Assembly: GCA_002315625.1 (NCBI GenBank) | Contig: DCHH01000018.1 | Coordinates: 299 to 10,795, forward strand | Reading direction: 5' to 3' | DNA: 10,497 nt | DNA from: Bacteroidales bacterium UBA1757 | GTDB taxonomy: Bacteria; Bacteroidota; Bacteroidia; Bacteroidales; UBA1402 | Part shown: positions 7,744-10,497 of the stretch, in pieces | How positions within the stretch are numbered: position 1 is the stretch's first letter | How the letters are laid out: every line of letters starts with the position of its first letter | Notes under the pieces: generated by a model | Database searches by the model: none | Seen by the model: the letters and a program-made list of their open reading frames with translations, nothing else | What the model was told of the DNA's origin: nothing | Program-made: the position numbers and the translations under genes

Positions 7744-7746
7744 AAA
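7716..7746 (-). promoter_or_regulatory. Perfect Bacteroides-type promoter of the GH43-GH51 operon
   Basis: Read on the minus strand, TTTG (7746-7743) is followed by exactly 19 bases and TATTTTTG (7723-7716), a full match to TTTG-N19-TAnnTTTG. The start point would be near 7709-7712, giving a leader of about 20 bases before the ATG at 7690. The -33 box is made from the end of the T tract of the preceding terminator. Confidence 0.85.
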
Positions 7747-7768
7747 AAAAATCTCCTTTAAAGAGAGA
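7744..7768 (-). terminator. Intrinsic terminator of the aldo/keto reductase gene
   Basis: On the minus strand, TCTC (7768-7765), one bulged T and CTTTAAAG fold with GAGA (7755-7752), followed directly by eight T residues (7751-7744). It begins five bases after the reductase stop codon. Its T tract runs into the TTTG -33 box of the GH43 promoter. Confidence 0.75.
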
Positions 7769-7773
7769 CCATT

Positions 7774-8784
7774 TTATTTCATCAAACTTGCAAGAGTCTG
7801 GTATTCCTCTGGAGAAAGCGCAGGTGTTTCAACGGCACGGAGGTTTGTGTCAAGCTGCTCTACCGACGAGGCGCCGACCAGCACCGAAGTCACTGCCGGA
7901 TTGTCAAGCAGCCAGCGCAGGGCCACCTGTGACAGTGTGCAGCTGCGTTCCTTGGCAAAATCATTCAACCGGCGCAGTCGTTCAAGAAGTTCCGGGGTAA
8001 TATCCTTGCCGCTGAGGAATGGAGAGCCGGAAGCCGCTCTTGATCCTTCGGGAATGCCGTTCAGGTAGCGGTCGGTAAGAAGTCCCTGTGCCAGCGGGCT
8101 GAAGGCAATGAACCCCACCCCGTTCTTCTTTACCCCGTCAAGTACACTCTCGCCGTTCTCGCCGTTCTCTTCCGGCTGACGTGAAAGCATACTGTAACGT
8201 CCCTGATAAATAAGGCAGTGGACACCAGCGTTTTCCATTATATCGTACGCTTTTTGGGCCAGATGCGACGGATATTTGGAGATTCCGGCATACAGGGCTT
8301 TTCCGCTTCTGACAATATCAATCAGGGTCTGGACGGTCTCTTCAATGGGTGTCACGCCGTCATAACGATGCGAATAGAAGATATCGACATAGTCCAGACG
8401 CATCCGCCGAAGGCTCTGGTTCAGACTGGCTATCAGGTTCTTGCGCGAACTTCCGTCACCGTAGGGGCCGGGCCACATTTCGTGCCCCGCCTTGGTCGAG
8501 ACAATCAGTTCGTCGCGGTACGGACGCAACGACTCATCCATAATCCGTCCGAAATTTGCCTCGGCCGTTCCCGGTTCCGGTCCATAGTTATTGGCTAGGT
8601 CGAAATGTGTTATTCCCTTGTCGAAGGCATGCAGAAGTATCTTCTTGGCATTTGAAAAATCGTTGACCGAGCCGAAGTTGTGCCAAAGGCCCAACGATAG
8701 CGCGGGTAGCCTGAGACCGCTGCGGCCACACAGACGGTATTCCATTCCATCCTTATAGCGCGAGGGGGAGGCTTCGTATGACAT
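7774..8784 (-). CDS. yghZ: Aldo/keto reductase, YghZ/L-glyceraldehyde 3-phosphate reductase type
   Basis: A cytoplasmic NADPH-dependent reductase of small aldehydes. The best-known relative, E. coli YghZ, reduces L-glyceraldehyde 3-phosphate and methylglyoxal. The sequence carries the family marks MEYRLCGRSGLRLPALSLGLWHNFG, THFDLANNYGP (Asp62, Tyr67), VSTKAGHEMWPGPYG (Lys98), YVDIFYSHR (His139), FSPLAQGLLTDRYLNGIP and the cofactor-binding VLVGASSVEQL. Asp62, Tyr67, Lys98 and His139 form the AKR catalytic tetrad. The open frame extends to an ATG at 8838, but that start lies upstream of the promoter's predicted start point. MSYEASPSRY at 8784 fits the family's usual N-terminus and gives 336 residues; the ATG at 8793 (three residues longer) is the alternative. 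It has its own promoter and terminator, so it is probably monocistronic, although no terminator separates it from pldA. Confidence 0.92.
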   Translation of the reverse strand: MSYEASPSRYKDGMEYRLCGRSGLRLPALSLGLWHNFGSVNDFSNAKKILLHAFDKGITHFDLANNYGPEPGTAEANFGRIMDESLRPYRDELIVSTKAGHEMWPGPYGDGSSRKNLIASLNQSLRRMRLDYVDIFYSHRYDGVTPIEETVQTLIDIVRSGKALYAGISKYPSHLAQKAYDIMENAGVHCLIYQGRYSMLSRQPEENGENGESVLDGVKKNGVGFIAFSPLAQGLLTDRYLNGIPEGSRAASGSPFLSGKDITPELLERLRRLNDFAKERSCTLSQVALRWLLDNPAVTSVLVGASSVEQLDTNLRAVETPALSPEEYQTLASLMK

Positions 8785-8798
8785 TGTTTCCATAGTTA

Positions 8799-8816
8799 CG
8801 GAAAGATTATTTTCCG
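8799..8816. promoter_or_regulatory. Palindrome at the reductase transcription start (possible operator)
   Basis: CGGAAA (8799-8804) and TTTCCG (8811-8816) form a perfect 6-bp inverted repeat around GATTAT. It directly abuts the -7 box (8817-8824) and covers the expected start site, the usual place for a repressor site. It could instead form a short hairpin in the leader RNA. Confidence 0.4.
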
Positions 8817-8847
8817 CAAAGATAGACCAAATAATCACACATGCAAA
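8817..8847 (-). promoter_or_regulatory. Perfect Bacteroides-type promoter of the aldo/keto reductase gene
   Basis: On the minus strand, TTTG (8847-8844), exactly 19 bases and TATCTTTG (8824-8817) match TTTG-N19-TAnnTTTG in full. The -33 box begins two positions beyond the last base of the pldA stop codon (8849). Transcription should begin near 8810-8813, about 26-30 bases before the ATG at 8784, which rules out the in-frame ATG at 8838 as a start from this promoter. Confidence 0.85.
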
Positions 8848-8848
8848 T

Positions 8849-9679
8849 TCATCTCATTCGGAAAGAAAGCCCCAAACGGAGGTTCATGTGCGGGCGCTTG
8901 TCCGGCGAACAGTCGCAAAGGGCCTCGTCGAAGCCGTAGTGGTACTGGAGCAGCAGGCATGGCCACCCTTCCTTGAAATGCCACTCACCTTCGACAAGCA
9001 CATTGGCAATTGACTTGTTCCAGATTGGCGAAACAACAGCATGGGCACTGAACGACTTCCAGTCATAGCGGTAGTCAGCCGTGAAATACCCGAGATAATA
9101 GAGGAACAAATCCTGTGTGTAAAGCATTTTGTCACGCTCAAGGTTCCCCACTCCCGCACTGAATCCGGCTCTTAACTTCAAAGAAAGTATGTGCCCTTTA
9201 TCAGCATACATCCACTGAAAAAAGGCATAGTTCATTCCTTGGGAATAGTCGTCCTTCTCCTCGGTGGCCAGCGGATTGCCATAGTACGGACGGCCGTTCG
9301 ACTGATGCTCCAGACCCGTCAGAAAGGTATTCTTGTTGTCATGACGGCAGGAGAAATAGAGACCTGGGGAGTAGAGATTGTCCTTGAACGGAGCCGACTC
9401 GGCAAAGAAATTCCATACCGAAATCTGGGTGTAGCCGACAAAAACATACCAGTTCTTAGGCAGCGGGATGGCCTTCGTCCGGATGCTGACCTGAAACTTC
9501 AAATCGGCCGTATTTTTGTTGACAGCCTGATCCAGCGGTATTCCGCCGAGGAAATAGTTCTCGCGATACCCGACGATGAAATGCTCCTTGACAGTATCGC
9601 CAGGCAGATTCTGCGCACCGGCCAACTGACTGGCCAGCATAACGGCCAAAAAAAGAACAAACCGCCCGCTGGTCCTCAC
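8849..9679 (-). CDS. pldA: Outer membrane phospholipase A (OMPLA), GTG start
   Basis: A 12-stranded beta-barrel acyl hydrolase of the outer membrane that removes phospholipids misplaced in the outer leaflet. It works as a calcium-dependent dimer in E. coli. The 276-residue product has a type I signal peptide (MRTSGRFVLFLAVMLASQLAGA, cut before Gln23). YTQISVWNFFAESAPFKDNLYSPGLYF matches the OMPLA region before the active site, and GLEHQSNGR gives His125 and Ser127. Asn150 in SQGMNYAFF corresponds to the Asn of the His-Ser-Asn triad. Alternating aromatic strands continue to the end (LRLGLSFRMR). Length is close to E. coli PldA (289). The GTG start overlaps the upstream stop codon (GTGA, 9676-9679). 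A later ATG at 9640 would destroy the signal peptide, so GTG is chosen. It is translationally coupled to the NigD-like gene. Confidence 0.93.
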   Translation of the reverse strand: MRTSGRFVLFLAVMLASQLAGAQNLPGDTVKEHFIVGYRENYFLGGIPLDQAVNKNTADLKFQVSIRTKAIPLPKNWYVFVGYTQISVWNFFAESAPFKDNLYSPGLYFSCRHDNKNTFLTGLEHQSNGRPYYGNPLATEEKDDYSQGMNYAFFQWMYADKGHILSLKLRAGFSAGVGNLERDKMLYTQDLFLYYLGYFTADYRYDWKSFSAHAVVSPIWNKSIANVLVEGEWHFKEGWPCLLLQYHYGFDEALCDCSPDKRPHMNLRLGLSFRMR

Positions 9680-10431
9680 TTGACAGACTCTACAGTGGAC
9701 GTTTCTCCGGAATAGTCAACCATGGACACATCAGAGAAATCGTTGCCGGGATAGGCAAAGTAAATTCTCTGTTCGCCCTCCTTGATGCCTGATTTGTAGC
9801 GGACTGTCACCAGCGCACTCTTCTCTGAGGTAAGACCCGGAATCTTAGTAAGGTCGAATGCAACGATTCCGTCAAAACTGTAACGGAAATAACTGGCTGT
9901 TTCGCCGGAATCGTGTGTAAAGACCAGCTCGTACGGATTCTCAGGGTTTCCGCCATAGACAAGGTTCATGCGATGGACGTTTCCGCTGTTATTGAAATAG
10001 GCGCGGAATCTGATTGTCAGATAGTTGTCCTCAAGCACGGTTACCCAGCTATCGTAAACATCCACTGCATCGGCTCCATAACCGTACCCCCACACCGGCG
10101 GAGTTGTGCTTTTAGCCGGCACCACAGATTTCGTAAGGACGCTGTCCATCCAGACCACCTCTGCCGAGTTGTTATAGACACCGACCATTGACTTCAAGTC
10201 CTTGAGGCAGGTCAAAGCACGGACCTGTTTCCCGAAAGGATTCTTGGAGACGTTGGTGGGAAGAATGGTATTGTTATTGTCCAACTGAAGATAGCAGGAA
10301 CCGTCCGTGGCAGTCTTTACAGTCACCAGTGCGTTCGGGAAATTGGTTGATTCAGAGGAATTTTTCGAGCATCCCACAAAAACCGATGCCACAGCAGCCG
10401 TTACGGCCATCATTAAAAAAAGCTTTTTCAT
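9676..10431 (-). CDS. NigD-like lipoprotein
   Basis: A 251-residue predicted lipoprotein with a signal peptide ending in a lipobox (SVFVGC, lipidated Cys21), so it is anchored in an outer or inner membrane. The rest resembles Bacteroidales NigD-like proteins: an N-terminal OB-like part (~30-110; VTVKTATDGSCYLQLDNN) and a C-terminal beta-sandwich (~115-240; DVYDSWVTVLEDNYLTIRF, HRMNLVYGG, IVAFDLTKI, LVTVRYKSG). These proteins are named after a gene in the nigrescin bacteriocin locus of Prevotella nigrescens, but their molecular function is unknown. The stop TGA overlaps the GTG of pldA by four bases, so the two are one transcription unit. About 66 bases of leader are visible before the window ends, with no convincing TAnnTTTG box. 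The name rests on pattern resemblance, not a search. Confidence 0.82.
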   Translation of the reverse strand: MKKLFLMMAVTAAVASVFVGCSKNSSESTNFPNALVTVKTATDGSCYLQLDNNNTILPTNVSKNPFGKQVRALTCLKDLKSMVGVYNNSAEVVWMDSVLTKSVVPAKSTTPPVWGYGYGADAVDVYDSWVTVLEDNYLTIRFRAYFNNSGNVHRMNLVYGGNPENPYELVFTHDSGETASYFRYSFDGIVAFDLTKIPGLTSEKSALVTVRYKSGIKEGEQRIYFAYPGNDFSDVSMVDYSGETSTVESVK

Positions 10432-10497
10432 AACTTCGAGTGTTTTGATATATTTTTCCGTTATTCAAGTTTCGCAAGTAAATACATTGTTGATATT

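Noticed and set aside
8785..8838. Extended N-terminus of the aldo/keto reductase (ATG at 8838)
   Set aside because: The extension overlaps a perfect promoter and lies largely upstream of the predicted transcript start; family members begin at the shorter site.
9676..10431. Bacteriocin or immunity gene cluster suggested by the NigD name
   Set aside because: NigD-like lipoproteins are widespread in Bacteroidales outside bacteriocin loci, and no precursor peptide, protease or exporter is present here.
1..10497. CRISPR array, insertion sequence, reverse transcriptase or toxin-antitoxin system
   Set aside because: No regularly spaced repeats, terminal inverted repeats, transposase motifs or small paired genes were seen on either strand.

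Overview
The window looks like a piece of a Bacteroidales (phylum Bacteroidota) chromosome; the genus cannot be fixed from sequence alone. Supporting signs are two promoters that match the Bacteroides consensus exactly (TTTG, 19 bases, TAnnTTTG), a tRNA gene without an encoded CCA end, a NigD-like lipoprotein, three signal peptides whose predicted cut site is followed directly by Gln, and no strong Shine-Dalgarno sequences. The content is seven protein genes and the end of one tRNA gene, densely packed. I see no phage, transposon, CRISPR or other defence system.

Left part, plus strand (1-3601): the 3' part of a tRNA-Met(CAT) gene with its own terminator, a class I PLP-dependent aminotransferase of the aspartate aminotransferase type (126-1346), and a PIF1/RecD-like superfamily 1 helicase with a C-terminal HRDC domain (1457-3601) behind its own Bacteroides-type promoter.

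Right part, minus strand (3607-10431), in order of transcription: a NigD-like lipoprotein and an outer-membrane phospholipase A (pldA) joined by a GTGA overlap; an aldo/keto reductase of the YghZ type with its own perfect promoter; and a two-gene operon, with a perfect promoter, for a secreted double-domain GH43 enzyme and a secreted GH51 alpha-L-arabinofuranosidase. The helicase and arabinofuranosidase genes converge with 5 bp between their stop codons, and an 8-bp stem-loop spans the junction.

The GH43 and GH51 enzymes probably work together in the periplasm, trimming arabinose (and possibly xylose) from short arabinan or arabinoxylan pieces. No SusC/SusD pair, transporter or regulator is present, so this is an enzyme-only cluster rather than a complete polysaccharide utilisation locus. 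The NigD-like protein and the phospholipase point to an outer-membrane or envelope function. The points most worth a second look are the double GH43 enzyme, inverted repeats placed on two promoters, the terminator/promoter overlap at 7743-7768, and the translational coupling of a NigD-like lipoprotein to OMPLA.
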